DNA of 51,630 nt, from the IMG/VR virus record IMGVR_UViG_3300043787_000096, positions 1 to 51,630 of that record; one strand, given 5' to 3'. The notes below the pieces were generated by a model. That model saw nothing but the letters and a program-made list of their open reading frames with translations. It had not been told where the DNA came from and did not search any database. This DNA is from a virus. Position 1 is the first letter of the stretch, and every line of letters begins with the position of its first letter. The translations under genes and the position numbers were made by a program. Positions 37,255 to 45,128 of the stretch are shown piece after piece.

Positions 37255-37667
37255 CCAGCGCCCCCGACCTCTACGACACCCTCAACTGCGCCGCCACCGC
37301 CATCGACGAGGCAGGATCGGGACGCCCCGCCCTCGCGCGGGACGCCCGCCGCGAAGCCGGCATCGCCGCCGCCCGCGCAGCCGCCCGCCACACCAGGCTC
37401 GCCACGGCGCTCACGAACATCCTCCTCGCCGTCGAACTGGACAGCACGCGAGCCTCCACCCCGCGACGGTCCGCACTGTGGACCGCCCTCGACGGCGCGT
37501 CCCTCGCCGTCCTGAAAGCCGGAGACGGCCTCGACGGCGCGGTCGGCCCGCTGCTCGACGCGACCTTCGCCGCGAACACGCTGCCGTCAGCCGAGCGGAG
37601 GGCGTTCCGGGTCATCCTCGACGCCATCGCCGTCATCGCCGCCGGCGAGAACGCGGTGACGTCATGA
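37251..37667 (+). CDS. Hypothetical helical protein
   Basis: Product of 138 residues, ATG at 37251. Almost entirely Ala-rich helices (RHTRLATALTNILLAVELDS, then DATFAANTLPSAERRAFRVI). No motif seen. Overlaps the WhiB gene by 4 nt. Confidence 0.6.
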   Translation: MTSAPDLYDTLNCAATAIDEAGSGRPALARDARREAGIAAARAAARHTRLATALTNILLAVELDSTRASTPRRSALWTALDGASLAVLKAGDGLDGAVGPLLDATFAANTLPSAERRAFRVILDAIAVIAAGENAVTS

Positions 37668-38017
37668 GCGCCGCGACCCTGGACCAGGTGACCGACTGGC
37701 GCGCCGCAGGGGCGTGCGCCGGCGAAGACCCTGACATGTTCTACACCTCCGACTGGCGCGTAGCCGCCGAAGCCAAAGCCGTCTGCGCCGGATGCCCCGT
37801 CCAGGGTGCCTGCCTCGCGTTCGCGCTCGCCGCACGCGTCCCCGCCGGGATCTGGGGCGGCACCTCCGGCACCGAACGCCGGCAGATGCGGCGCCCCGCG
37901 CCTGCCCCCCTGTGCCGGAAGAAACTGCACGCGCTCACCGCGGCCAGCCGCCGCGCTGACGGCAGGTGCGCTCAGTGCGCCCGCGACGGCGAGCACCGGC
38001 GGAAGGCCGCGTCATGA
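37664..38017 (+). CDS. WhiB-family iron-sulfur transcription factor (copy 1)
   Basis: Product of 117 residues. The four cluster cysteines are C18, C41, C44 and C50 (AVCAGCPVQGAC), and the turn GIWGG is at 62-66, the full WhiB signature. A basic region (ERRQMRRP) follows. An extra C-terminal part has three more cysteines (LCRKK, RCAQC), not normal for WhiB. Phage WhiB proteins can repress host whiB genes. Overlaps copy 2. Confidence 0.92.
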   Translation: MSAATLDQVTDWRAAGACAGEDPDMFYTSDWRVAAEAKAVCAGCPVQGACLAFALAARVPAGIWGGTSGTERRQMRRPAPAPLCRKKLHALTAASRRADGRCAQCARDGEHRRKAAS

Positions 38018-38421
38018 CCGGCCGCCTCTGGCCGCCGCGCCCCGGCGACGCGTCCCCGGGCGCCCCGCCGTGGATGGCGCTGGCCGCCTGCCAGTACACC
38101 GACCCGGACGCGTTCTACCCGGAGGTCGGCGAGCCAGCCGACCGGCAGAAGGCGGTATGCCGGTCATGCCAGGTGCGCCCTGACTGCCTCCTGTACGCCG
38201 CTGCCGGCCGCGAGCAGTGGGGCATCTGGGGCGGCTTCAGCGAGCGGCAGCGGCGCCGGCCCGGCATCGGGCAGATCGCGACCCGGACGGACGCCGAGAC
38301 CGTCATCGCCGCCGACGACGCCCGGTTCTACGCGAGGCAGGACGCGGCGGAAGCCGCACATGAACACCGCCGGCTCCGTGCCAGCGCCCAGCAACCTGCC
38401 GCGACGCCAGTCGCCGCGTAA
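38014..38421 (+). CDS. WhiB-family iron-sulfur transcription factor (copy 2)
   Basis: Product of 135 residues. Cysteines C26, C49, C52 and C58 (AVCRSCQVRPDC) and GIWGG (70-74) followed by ERQRRR are all present. The DPDAFYPE segment is shared with the WhiB family. It overlaps copy 1 by 4 nt but is clearly diverged from it, so they probably have different targets or form a pair. Confidence 0.92.
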   Translation: MTGRLWPPRPGDASPGAPPWMALAACQYTDPDAFYPEVGEPADRQKAVCRSCQVRPDCLLYAAAGREQWGIWGGFSERQRRRPGIGQIATRTDAETVIAADDARFYARQDAAEAAHEHRRLRASAQQPAATPVAA

Positions 38422-38439
38422 CCACCGGAAGGAACCACC

Positions 38440-38688
38440 GTGAAGTTCATCATCGGCGGCGTCATCGTCGCCGCCAACGCCGGGATCGTGATCCCGTCCC
38501 TCGTGCACAGCTGGCCGAAGATCATGCCCGCTCACGGCTCGCCGCACACGGCGGCGCTGGCCGTGTACGCGGTCATCCTGCTCGCCAGCCTCGGCGTGCT
38601 CGCGTGGCTGGCGCGCCCGAAGAAGGCGGAGCCGGGGCCGGGAACGGCGCGCCCCCGTTACGGCAGCAGCATCGGCGGGGGGCGGTGA
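38440..38688 (+). CDS. Small membrane protein
   Basis: Product of 82 residues, GTG start at 38440 with GGAAGGA upstream. Two hydrophobic segments: MKFIIGGVIVAANAGIVIPS and AALAVYAVILLASLGVLAWL, then a basic Pro/Gly-rich tail. First of a run of small membrane proteins. Confidence 0.65.
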   Translation: MKFIIGGVIVAANAGIVIPSLVHSWPKIMPAHGSPHTAALAVYAVILLASLGVLAWLARPKKAEPGPGTARPRYGSSIGGGR

Positions 38689-38691
38689 GCC

Positions 38692-39066
38692 ATGGCACGG
38701 AACGAAATTGCTGCGTGGACGGCATTCCTGTTCATTGCCGCCCCTCCGGCGTGGTTCATCCACGACCATCCCCGCGGGCTGGACTCCGCCGCGACGTACG
38801 TCATCAGCGTCGCCTACGTCGCGGCGGCGTCCGCCGTCGTGGTGCTCGCCGGGCGCGCCAGACGGGTCTGGGGATGGCGCAGGGCGATGCGCGGCATCCC
38901 GAAGAGCGACCGGATGCGCAGGCGCTACACGGTCCAGGGTGCCGGAGGCGGCTCCTGGGGTGTCTATGACTCGGCACTGTCGAAGTGGACCCGCGTCTAC
39001 CGGGGTGACGCCGCATGGCAGCACGCCACGGACAGGCACCGCTCGCTGACGGGAGGCGCGCGGTGA
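38692..39066 (+). CDS. Membrane protein with cytoplasmic tail
   Basis: Product of 124 residues. Two hydrophobic helices (WTAFLFIAAPPAWFI and AATYVISVAYVAAASAVVVL) and a basic soluble domain (RRRYTVQGAGGGSWGVYDSA, then LSKWTRVYRGDAAW) that looks like a small beta module related in style to 39323-39529. Unknown. Confidence 0.65.
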   Translation: MARNEIAAWTAFLFIAAPPAWFIHDHPRGLDSAATYVISVAYVAAASAVVVLAGRARRVWGWRRAMRGIPKSDRMRRRYTVQGAGGGSWGVYDSALSKWTRVYRGDAAWQHATDRHRSLTGGAR

Positions 39067-39197
39067 ACATGATCCTCGCCGCGCAGGCCGCGCACCAGTC
39101 CAGTACGAGCGGCTGGCTGCTGCTGGCCGTCATCGCCTTCGCCGTCTACGCCGCCTGGAGGCTGCGCAAGTGGCTCAGGAACAGGAAGAAGGGCTGA
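39063..39197 (+). CDS. Tiny single-pass membrane protein
   Basis: Product of 44 residues, GTG start at 39063 (GTGA overlap). One hydrophobic helix (SGWLLLAVIAFAVYAAWRLR) and a strongly basic end (KWLRNRKKG). Confidence 0.6.
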   Translation: MNMILAAQAAHQSSTSGWLLLAVIAFAVYAAWRLRKWLRNRKKG

Positions 39198-39200
39198 CCG

Positions 39201-39323
39201 GTGCACCTGCTGGTAGCTGCCGTCATCATCGCCGCCGTCGTCGCCGGGGCCTGCGCACTCCGCTGGCAGAACGAGCACCAGAACCGGGTCTACCGGTCAG
39301 ATGACCGCGACGGGAGGCACTGA
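39201..39323 (+). CDS. Tiny single-pass membrane protein
   Basis: Product of 40 residues, GTG 39201, stop overlapping the next ATG (TGATG). Hydrophobic MHLLVAAVIIAAVVAGACAL, then a charged tail. The GC-rich third codon positions and the tight junctions support it as a real gene. Confidence 0.6.
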   Translation: MHLLVAAVIIAAVVAGACALRWQNEHQNRVYRSDDRDGRH

Positions 39324-39529
39324 TGGCCACGCGGTACAAGGCGGTCAAGCCGGATCTCAGGCGCCGGGGCCGCTACTGGCGCTGGGGCGTCTTCGACTAC
39401 CAGGAAGGGTGCTACGTCGCCACGTACTCCGGTGAGTTCGCCCGGTCCCGCGCCCGCGACCACGCGAAGACCCTCAACAGCGGAGGCATCGCCGCGGGGT
39501 TCACGGAGATCTTCCGGGTGCGGCCGTGA
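39323..39529 (+). CDS. Small soluble hypothetical protein
   Basis: Product of 68 residues. RRGRYWRWGVFDYQEGCYVA, then TYSGEFARSRARDHAKTLNS shows strand-strand-helix character. Related in pattern to 36497-36703. Role unknown. Confidence 0.6.
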   Translation: MATRYKAVKPDLRRRGRYWRWGVFDYQEGCYVATYSGEFARSRARDHAKTLNSGGIAAGFTEIFRVRP

Positions 39530-39795
39530 TCACCGGCGACCCGTGCCGGCCGATGCCCGGCCCCCCCGGCGCGTACTGGCCTACGGCCAAGCCCGGTACC
39601 GACTACTGCGGTCCGTACCCGTCGTGCTGCCCGCACGCCGTCACGTCGCACTCCTGGGGTCCGCTGTACTGGCCGTCGTGGTTCCCGTCGCACACCACGG
39701 CACTGATCATCCTCGCGGCATGGTGCGCGTCCGGCGCGCTGTGGATCCTGTTCGGCCCGCGACGGTGGCGCAAGCGACGGGAGGCGATGCACTGA
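39526..39795 (+). CDS. Small membrane protein with Cys/Pro/Trp-rich N-terminus
   Basis: Product of 89 residues, GTG 39526. The N-terminal half has four cysteines (DPCRPM, YCGPYPSCCPHAV) and many Trp/Pro; one hydrophobic helix follows (HTTALIILAAWCASGALWIL) and a basic tail. Unknown. Confidence 0.6.
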   Translation: MITGDPCRPMPGPPGAYWPTAKPGTDYCGPYPSCCPHAVTSHSWGPLYWPSWFPSHTTALIILAAWCASGALWILFGPRRWRKRREAMH

Positions 39796-40367
39796 TGGGC
39801 GCCCGTCCGTACCGGTACCGCCCCCCGCGCCGGTTCCGCCGCGGATCCGGCAAGCGGGGCGGCAGCCGGGAGATGATCGCGGGCATCGCCATCGCTGCTG
39901 TCGCCATCGCGGGGGCCGGGGCGAAGACCGTCACGGTCGTCCGCCACCACGCCGCCGCGCCCCGCACGACGGCGACCCAGGCCGCGCCGGTGACCTCCGG
40001 CAGCGAGACAGCGTTCTGGCGGGCGCTCCTGGCCGACCTCGGCGCGCCCGCCACCCAGGCCAACCTGGCCAGCCTGGACGCATGGCTCCCGCACGAGGAA
40101 CCCTGGCCGTCTCTCGCGCAGTGGAACCCCCTCGACTCGATCCTGCGGGAACCGGGGTCGTGGGACTTCAACAGCTTCGGCGACGGGCTGCACGTCCAGA
40201 GCTACCCCGACGCCAGCGAAGGGGCCGAGGCCGACGCCGCGACCCTCGCCAACGGGAACTACCCGCTGATCGCCGCCGCGCTCCGGGCCGGGACCGGCCT
40301 GTGCGGCTACGGGTTCGCCGCCGAGTTCTCCACCTGGTCCGACGGCGGATACGAGGAGGTCTGCTGA
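39795..40367 (+). CDS. Membrane-anchored muralytic-like protein
   Basis: Product of 190 residues. A basic N-terminus and one membrane helix (MIAGIAIAAVAIAGAGA) precede a secreted domain: FWRALLADLGAPATQANLAS, WLPHEEPWPSLAQWNPLDSI, FNSFGDGLHVQSYPDASEGA and LANGNYPLIAAALRAG. This pattern (W..E....WNPL, FNS.G...Y, G...TL.NG.Y) recurs in actinophage and plasmid peptidoglycan-hydrolase-like domains. Near transfer genes it may open the cell wall locally. Activity not proven. Confidence 0.65.
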   Translation: MGARPYRYRPPRRFRRGSGKRGGSREMIAGIAIAAVAIAGAGAKTVTVVRHHAAAPRTTATQAAPVTSGSETAFWRALLADLGAPATQANLASLDAWLPHEEPWPSLAQWNPLDSILREPGSWDFNSFGDGLHVQSYPDASEGAEADAATLANGNYPLIAAALRAGTGLCGYGFAAEFSTWSDGGYEEVC

Positions 40368-40543
40368 TGAACATCCTCTCGCGGCCGTGCGCGGACTGCG
40401 CCTCGCGCCGCCACCAAGCCTGGAACCCGGGGTGCCGCGGACGCTTGCGCCGCACCCGGCGCAAGACCTGGTCAACCCTCAAGAAGAAGACCGTGCGGCT
40501 CTGGCGCTGCCGGTGCTGCGGACGCCGGGAAGAAGGCAGCTAG
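40367..40543 (+). CDS. Small basic zinc-finger-like protein
   Basis: Product of 58 residues, ATG 40367 overlapping the preceding stop (TGATG). CADC near the start and CRCCGRRE at the end may bind one zinc around a very basic middle (RRTRRKTWSTLKKKTVR). Probable nucleic-acid-binding protein. Confidence 0.6.
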   Translation: MNILSRPCADCASRRHQAWNPGCRGRLRRTRRKTWSTLKKKTVRLWRCRCCGRREEGS

Positions 40544-40547
40544 CCCG

Positions 40548-41414
40548 ATGATCATCACCCTGATCGCGTGGGCGGTCACCCTGTACTGCGCAGCGGTGTT
40601 CGTCTCCCAGGCTGTGCACATGACCCGGATCCCCGCCGCCTGGAAGTCCTCCGGGTGGTGGGGGCATGTCACCGGGTGGCTCACCCTCACCCTGATCGGG
40701 CTGACCGTCACCGGGCTGCCCGGGATCGCGCAGGGAGCGATGCTCGCGGCCTTCGCCGGCATCCCGACAGTGATCCTGATCGTCCGCGACACGCGCAGGG
40801 AGCGCGCCGTCCGCCGCGATGACAGAAGCGCGGGCCGGCTCATCCTCCGGGCATTCCTCATCGAGGACGCCCGCGGGCTCGCGCTCCACGTCCGCGGCCT
40901 GACCAGCCGGCGCCGCGACGGCAGCGCCGCCCCCGCCCAGGCGCAGCCGCAGCCAGCCGCAGGCACGGCACCGCCGCCCCGTGACGTTCCCTCGTTCCGC
41001 AACGACCCTGAGCTCGGCCCCGTACCGGGGGCTGACGAGACCGCGCAGATCATCGACGGCGTCCCGGTACCCCCCGAGTGGATCGCCGTCTGCCAGCGCG
41101 CCGCCGACTTCGAGCCCGAGGACGCCGGTGACCTCCGGCAGCACATGGCCGAGGAAGCCTCCGGGATCCTCGCGTGGGCCGAGGCGATCCGCGCCCGCAC
41201 CGACACCCTCGTCAACACTGTCGGCCTCGACCCGTCCTACGGGACGGGCCATGCCGAGTTCGCCGACGAGGTGGCCGAGCTGACCGGGGCCGTGATCCAG
41301 GTGGAGAAGCGGTTCGAGGCGATCTACGGCGACGTGATGAGGGCCGTCGAGAACGGCACCGTCCTGCCGTTCGACGCCCGCAAGTTCTTTGCGGCGGGAG
41401 GCGAGGCGGCGTGA
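40548..41414 (+). CDS. Membrane protein of the transfer block
   Basis: Product of 288 residues. Two N-terminal hydrophobic segments (MIITLIAWAVTLYCAAVFVS, and WLTLTLIGLTVTGLPGIAQG onward), a Pro/Ala-rich linker, and a C-terminal soluble helical domain (EEASGILAWAEAIRARTDTL). Located upstream of the FtsK-type ATPase like the accessory Spd genes of actinobacterial plasmids. Not recognised at family level. Confidence 0.65.
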   Translation: MIITLIAWAVTLYCAAVFVSQAVHMTRIPAAWKSSGWWGHVTGWLTLTLIGLTVTGLPGIAQGAMLAAFAGIPTVILIVRDTRRERAVRRDDRSAGRLILRAFLIEDARGLALHVRGLTSRRRDGSAAPAQAQPQPAAGTAPPPRDVPSFRNDPELGPVPGADETAQIIDGVPVPPEWIAVCQRAADFEPEDAGDLRQHMAEEASGILAWAEAIRARTDTLVNTVGLDPSYGTGHAEFADEVAELTGAVIQVEKRFEAIYGDVMRAVENGTVLPFDARKFFAAGGEAA

Positions 41415-41749
41415 TCACCGCGGGAACGGCATGCGCCTGCGTGCTGCTGCTCGCCGCGGGGATAGACCCCGCGGTCACCGCGCTGTCGGCCCTGGGCCTC
41501 GTGATCACGGTCCCCGTGCTGATCGTCCGCGGCGGCCGGCGGGTGCGCCGCGGCGGCTTCCCGTGGCGCGGCATCGCCGGGACCGGCGCGGGCCTCGGCG
41601 GAACCGCCTGCCTGGCGCTGCTGTGCACCGATGAGACATTCGGCTCGGCACTGGTCACCTCGGCGGCCCTCGCGTCCGCGATGGGCGCGCTCGCCATCCT
41701 CGCCGTGCTGGACAAGATCCGCGCTAACGCATCGGAAAGGAACCCATGA
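41411..41749 (+). CDS. Membrane protein with several hydrophobic segments
   Basis: Product of 112 residues, GTG 41411. Hydrophobic parts around 3-20, 24-38, 52-72 and 78-100 suggest four helices (SALGLVITVPVLIV; GALAILAVLDKI). Could be part of a mating-pore-like complex with neighbours. Unknown. Confidence 0.6.
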   Translation: MITAGTACACVLLLAAGIDPAVTALSALGLVITVPVLIVRGGRRVRRGGFPWRGIAGTGAGLGGTACLALLCTDETFGSALVTSAALASAMGALAILAVLDKIRANASERNP

Positions 41750-41943
41750 GCAAGCGAGCAGAGCCGTTTCCCCGCGGCACCCGGGTGCAGACGCTTCCCA
41801 CGTACGGCGGCACGGTCCCGGGCCGCGTCGGCATCGTCGTCAGCCGCGGCCGCCGCAACGACGGGAGCGTGAGGGTCCGGTTCCGGGGTCGGCTGCGCGC
41901 CGAATCGTACCCGGCATGGAACCTCCGGCACCGCCACGACTGA
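41746..41943 (+). CDS. Small SH3-like hypothetical protein
   Basis: Product of 65 residues. FPRGTRVQTLPTYGGTVPGR, then VGIVVSRGRRNDGSVRVRFR has the strand and Gly pattern of an SH3-like barrel. Basic; may bind nucleic acid. Confidence 0.55.
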   Translation: MSKRAEPFPRGTRVQTLPTYGGTVPGRVGIVVSRGRRNDGSVRVRFRGRLRAESYPAWNLRHRHD

Positions 41944-41966
41944 GCATCGCGAAACGGAGAGCAATC

Positions 41967-42269
41967 ATGAACCAGGCCACTGCACCCGTAACCGTCAGCC
42001 CCGGCCAGCGGGCCGACATACTGAGGTTCGCCAGCTGGCTGCTCACGCACGCGGACCGGGCCGATACCCGGCAGGTCCTGGACAGCTCGGCACCGCTGCT
42101 CGAGTGGGCATCCTCGGCTGCGGACAGTACAGACCTGCGGTGCCGCATGGCCGCCATGCAGCGGGCGCACGACAACACCGCAGCACGGCCCGGCACCCTG
42201 TCGCCTGCCCAGTTCCTCGTCCGGGCCGACGGGTACTACCGCTTCATCACCGGGGGTGGCACCGGGTGA
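41967..42269 (+). CDS. Hypothetical helical protein
   Basis: Product of 100 residues with ACGGAGAG before ATG 41967. ILRFASWLLTHADRADTRQV and CRMAAMQRAHDNTA are helical, and the end LVRADGYYRFITGGG is distinctive. Stop overlaps the GTG of the transfer ATPase. Confidence 0.6.
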   Translation: MNQATAPVTVSPGQRADILRFASWLLTHADRADTRQVLDSSAPLLEWASSAADSTDLRCRMAAMQRAHDNTAARPGTLSPAQFLVRADGYYRFITGGGTG

Positions 42270-44359
42270 CCGAGCCCGAGATCACCCCGGCGAACCTGCG
42301 CCGCGCCCCCGCCGAGCGGGCGGCGCGTGCCGTGCTGCCCGTCTCCGGCCTGGTGTGGGGCGCGGCGGAGATCATGCACGCCTGCGCGTGGCCCGGCTCG
42401 CTCGACATCACCCTGGTCGCGGCCACGGGGACCGCTGTCGCCTACGGCGTCGCGGCGAAGAAGGGCTGGACGTGGCGGCTCCCGTCGTGGACCGCTTTCG
42501 GCGGGGCGTGGATGGCGTTCGCGGTAAATGCCGGGCCGCTCGCAGGATGGCCGTACGCCCCCCTCACCTGGGGGTGGGGCGTGACGGCGATCACCGCGTG
42601 GAAGCTCGCCCACCGGCACGAGGCGGTCGTGGAGGCACGGGACAAGCGGCTGGCCCGCGCCGGATGGCTGGAGAAGTCCCGGAGCTGGGGGCTGCACGGC
42701 ACGCACCTGAAGGACTACGGGAGAACCAGGGTCGGCGAGCGGTACCTCGTCTGGACGAAAGGCAGCGGCAGGCGCGCCAGCGCGGTCGCCGGGAACCGGA
42801 ACCTCAGGGAGGACATTGCCGAACACGAGGGACTCGACATGGAGCGCGTCCAGATCCGGTCCGTGCGCCCCGGTCTCGTTGAGATCAGCATCGAGTACGA
42901 CGATCCGTGGAAGCACCCGGTCCCGCACCCGCTGTTCGATGACGCCCCGGAGATCGACCTGTCGGGCCCGTACAGCATCATGGAGCCCGCGGTCGTCGGC
43001 CAGGACCCGGCGAGCGGGGAGCTGCTGTCGATCACGCTGTACGACGAGATCGGCGGCAAGAGCGTCAGCTTCACGGCCCGGCGCGGCATGGGCAAAACGG
43101 TCCTGCTGAACTGCCTCAGCGAGCGCATCACCAAAGCTGGCGACGCGATCCAGTTCCGGATCAACCTGTCCGACGTGGGGCTGTCGGAAGCGGAGCGGTG
43201 GGGACCCGCGTGCCACCTGACGGCGTTCGGCCCGCACCAGGCGGCCAGGGCCGCCCGGGTGCTGGAGATCGCCAAGGGCATCATCGCGTGGCGTGCCGCC
43301 CGGTACGCGGGCCGCAAGTACGTCCCCTCCCCGCAGGACCCCGCGGTCTTCATCATCTTCGACGAGGCAGACTCGGCAAAGTCGGCCCCGAATCTCGCCA
43401 GGCAGATGGACGACGTGGCGACGAAGGGGCGCCAGTTCGGCGTGAACCCGGTCCGTGCCGGGCAGCGCGGGACGCAGGACTACGGCTCGGCGAAGATGCG
43501 CTCCCAGGATGACGTGGTGTGCGTCGGGGCGGTCGGCCGGGACAGCGAGATCTACCATGCGGCGGGGAGTGCCGGCTACCAGCTCCCGGACATCGCGGCG
43601 TACACAGGTGGCCGCCCCGGCGGGTGGGCGATCACGTCGCCTGGCGCGGGATACACCAAGGGCCGGTCGTTCGACTTGGACGAGGTGCGGGATATCCAGG
43701 CGATCGTCGCGGAGCGGGCGCACTGGCAGCCGGACCTCCACCCCGATTGCCGGGAATTCCTAGGGGAAAAGTATGAAATTCTCCTGAGCACCGACGTGTA
43801 CGCGAAATGGGCACTCACCCACCGCCGCGACGGCACCTCCGCCCCCGTCACCGTCCGTGCCGCGGCGCCCCCTCCCCCCGGCAGCCCCGGCACCGCGGTA
43901 CAGCCGGGCGCGCTCCTGACCGACGACGACTACCTGAGGCACCTGGACAAGACCATGACGATGGACCCCGCCGACAACGCGGCATTCTCCGCCCTCGACG
44001 CGAAGCTCGCGGGCCTGCGCAAGACCCATGAGGAGACCGCGGCCATGAGGGCGGCTGCCCCGGACGGCAACCCCGGGAAGGAAGCCGAGATGGCAGAGGC
44101 CCGGTGGGAACAGGCCGCACGGCAAACGGAGATCCCTCCGCTTATCCGTGAACAACTGTTCACCTACCTTGCCGGGGAAGGGATGAGCGGACGCCGCATC
44201 GTCGACGCCCTCGCCGAAGACTTCCCCGCCGACAAGCCGACGCGCAATGCGGTCATGCTCTACCTGAACCGCCTCCGCTACGAGAAGAAGGCATACGTCC
44301 ACGGGAAAGCAGCGCTCGCCCGGTGGCGTCTCGTCACGGATGGCGGTGACGGATCGTGA
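42266..44359 (+). CDS. FtsK/TraB-like DNA translocase, membrane-anchored
   Basis: Product of 697 residues, GTG 42266. The N-terminal 115 residues hold hydrophobic segments (probable membrane anchor). The motor has Walker A ARRGMGKT (271-278, where the first Gly is replaced by Ala) and Walker B FIIFDEAD (D366, E367). MDDVATKGRQFGVNPV fits FtsK/TraB motors. The C-terminal part (RDGT linker, then IREQLFTYLAGEGMSGRRIV) ends in a wHTH-like domain that may read DNA sites. In actinobacterial plasmids such a protein alone moves double-stranded DNA between cells. Confidence 0.85.
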   Translation: MTEPEITPANLRRAPAERAARAVLPVSGLVWGAAEIMHACAWPGSLDITLVAATGTAVAYGVAAKKGWTWRLPSWTAFGGAWMAFAVNAGPLAGWPYAPLTWGWGVTAITAWKLAHRHEAVVEARDKRLARAGWLEKSRSWGLHGTHLKDYGRTRVGERYLVWTKGSGRRASAVAGNRNLREDIAEHEGLDMERVQIRSVRPGLVEISIEYDDPWKHPVPHPLFDDAPEIDLSGPYSIMEPAVVGQDPASGELLSITLYDEIGGKSVSFTARRGMGKTVLLNCLSERITKAGDAIQFRINLSDVGLSEAERWGPACHLTAFGPHQAARAARVLEIAKGIIAWRAARYAGRKYVPSPQDPAVFIIFDEADSAKSAPNLARQMDDVATKGRQFGVNPVRAGQRGTQDYGSAKMRSQDDVVCVGAVGRDSEIYHAAGSAGYQLPDIAAYTGGRPGGWAITSPGAGYTKGRSFDLDEVRDIQAIVAERAHWQPDLHPDCREFLGEKYEILLSTDVYAKWALTHRRDGTSAPVTVRAAAPPPPGSPGTAVQPGALLTDDDYLRHLDKTMTMDPADNAAFSALDAKLAGLRKTHEETAAMRAAAPDGNPGKEAEMAEARWEQAARQTEIPPLIREQLFTYLAGEGMSGRRIVDALAEDFPADKPTRNAVMLYLNRLRYEKKAYVHGKAALARWRLVTDGGDGS

Positions 44360-44375
44360 ACGCCAGCCAAGAGGC

Positions 44376-44452
44376 TTGGCCGGCCGGCCAACATGTTTCG
44401 TCGCCCCTATGCGCGCGCGCGGGAGCGCCGGCCAACTTGGCCGGCCGGCCAA
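44376..44452. repeat. Two identical 16-bp palindromes after the transfer ATPase
   Basis: TTGGCCGGCCGGCCAA stands at 44376-44391 and 44437-44452, with a half-like copy GCCGGCCAAC at 44427-44436. The 127-bp gap 44360-44486 holds no convincing gene. Possible binding site for the ATPase's C-terminal domain or a regulator; hairpins in RNA are also possible. Confidence 0.65.
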
Positions 44453-44486
44453 TGGCGGTCACTCACCGTAGCCGGGGGAGGGGGGC

Positions 44487-45128
44487 GTGACCGCCACATG
44501 GACCGCCGCCGCAGAGGCGTTCGCCGAGGACATCCGCGAGCCCGGTTTCCGTGCCGCCGGGATGGACACCGCCGCCTGGCGTGCCCGCGTCGACCCCGCC
44601 GCCACCCGCAGCATCGTGCAGGCCGCCGTCACCCTCACCGACGGCGACGCCCGCAGGCAGCTATGGGGACGCGACGGCCCCGTGCCGGACGGCCCGACGC
44701 TCCTGGCCCGGTGCGAGGAACTCGAAGCCGAACTCGCCGGGATGCTCAGGCACGCCCAGGACATGGCCGTGACCTGCGCCGAGACCGGGGAACGCGCCGA
44801 GAGCGACTACGCGGAGGCGCGGGAAGCCGCGCGCCGCGCCGAAGCCGGGCTCGGATCCGGGGAGCAGGCCGTACGGGACGCCGCAGCAGCCGAGATCGAG
44901 ACCGCGGAGCAGCGGATGAAGGACGCCGCGGACGCCATGAGCGACTGCGAGGCCGCACTGGAGATCCTCGCCGCCGCCGGCCGCAAGCTCGCCGCGGCGG
45001 CCAACTGCATGCGGCAGGTGCCCGACGACATCGCCGAGACGTACAAGGAGGTCGCCGACCTGATCCGGCGGCGCGGGATCCGTGCCGTGCCGTACTCCGG
45101 CGACTTCCTGACCAGGGATGTTGCGTGA
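44487..45128 (+). CDS. Coiled-coil protein
   Basis: Product of 213 residues, GTG 44487 after a GGGGGAGGGGGG site. Residues 70-175 are long helices with Ala/Glu/Arg heptads (RAESDYAEAREAARRAEAGL, then AAAEIETAEQRMKDAADAMS). No enzyme motif. It lies between the transfer ATPase and the DUF2637 protein, so it may scaffold the transfer machine. Confidence 0.65.
   Translation: MTATWTAAAEAFAEDIREPGFRAAGMDTAAWRARVDPAATRSIVQAAVTLTDGDARRQLWGRDGPVPDGPTLLARCEELEAELAGMLRHAQDMAVTCAETGERAESDYAEAREAARRAEAGLGSGEQAVRDAAAAEIETAEQRMKDAADAMSDCEAALEILAAAGRKLAAAANCMRQVPDDIAETYKEVADLIRRRGIRAVPYSGDFLTRDVA

Noticed and set aside
42236-43741. 501-codon minus-strand frame
   Set aside because: Antisense to the FtsK/TraB-like gene, which has clear motifs.
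44393-45127. N-terminal extension of the DUF2637 gene back to 44393
   Set aside because: It overlaps the coiled-coil gene 44487-45128 in another frame; the true start at 45128 overlaps that gene's stop.
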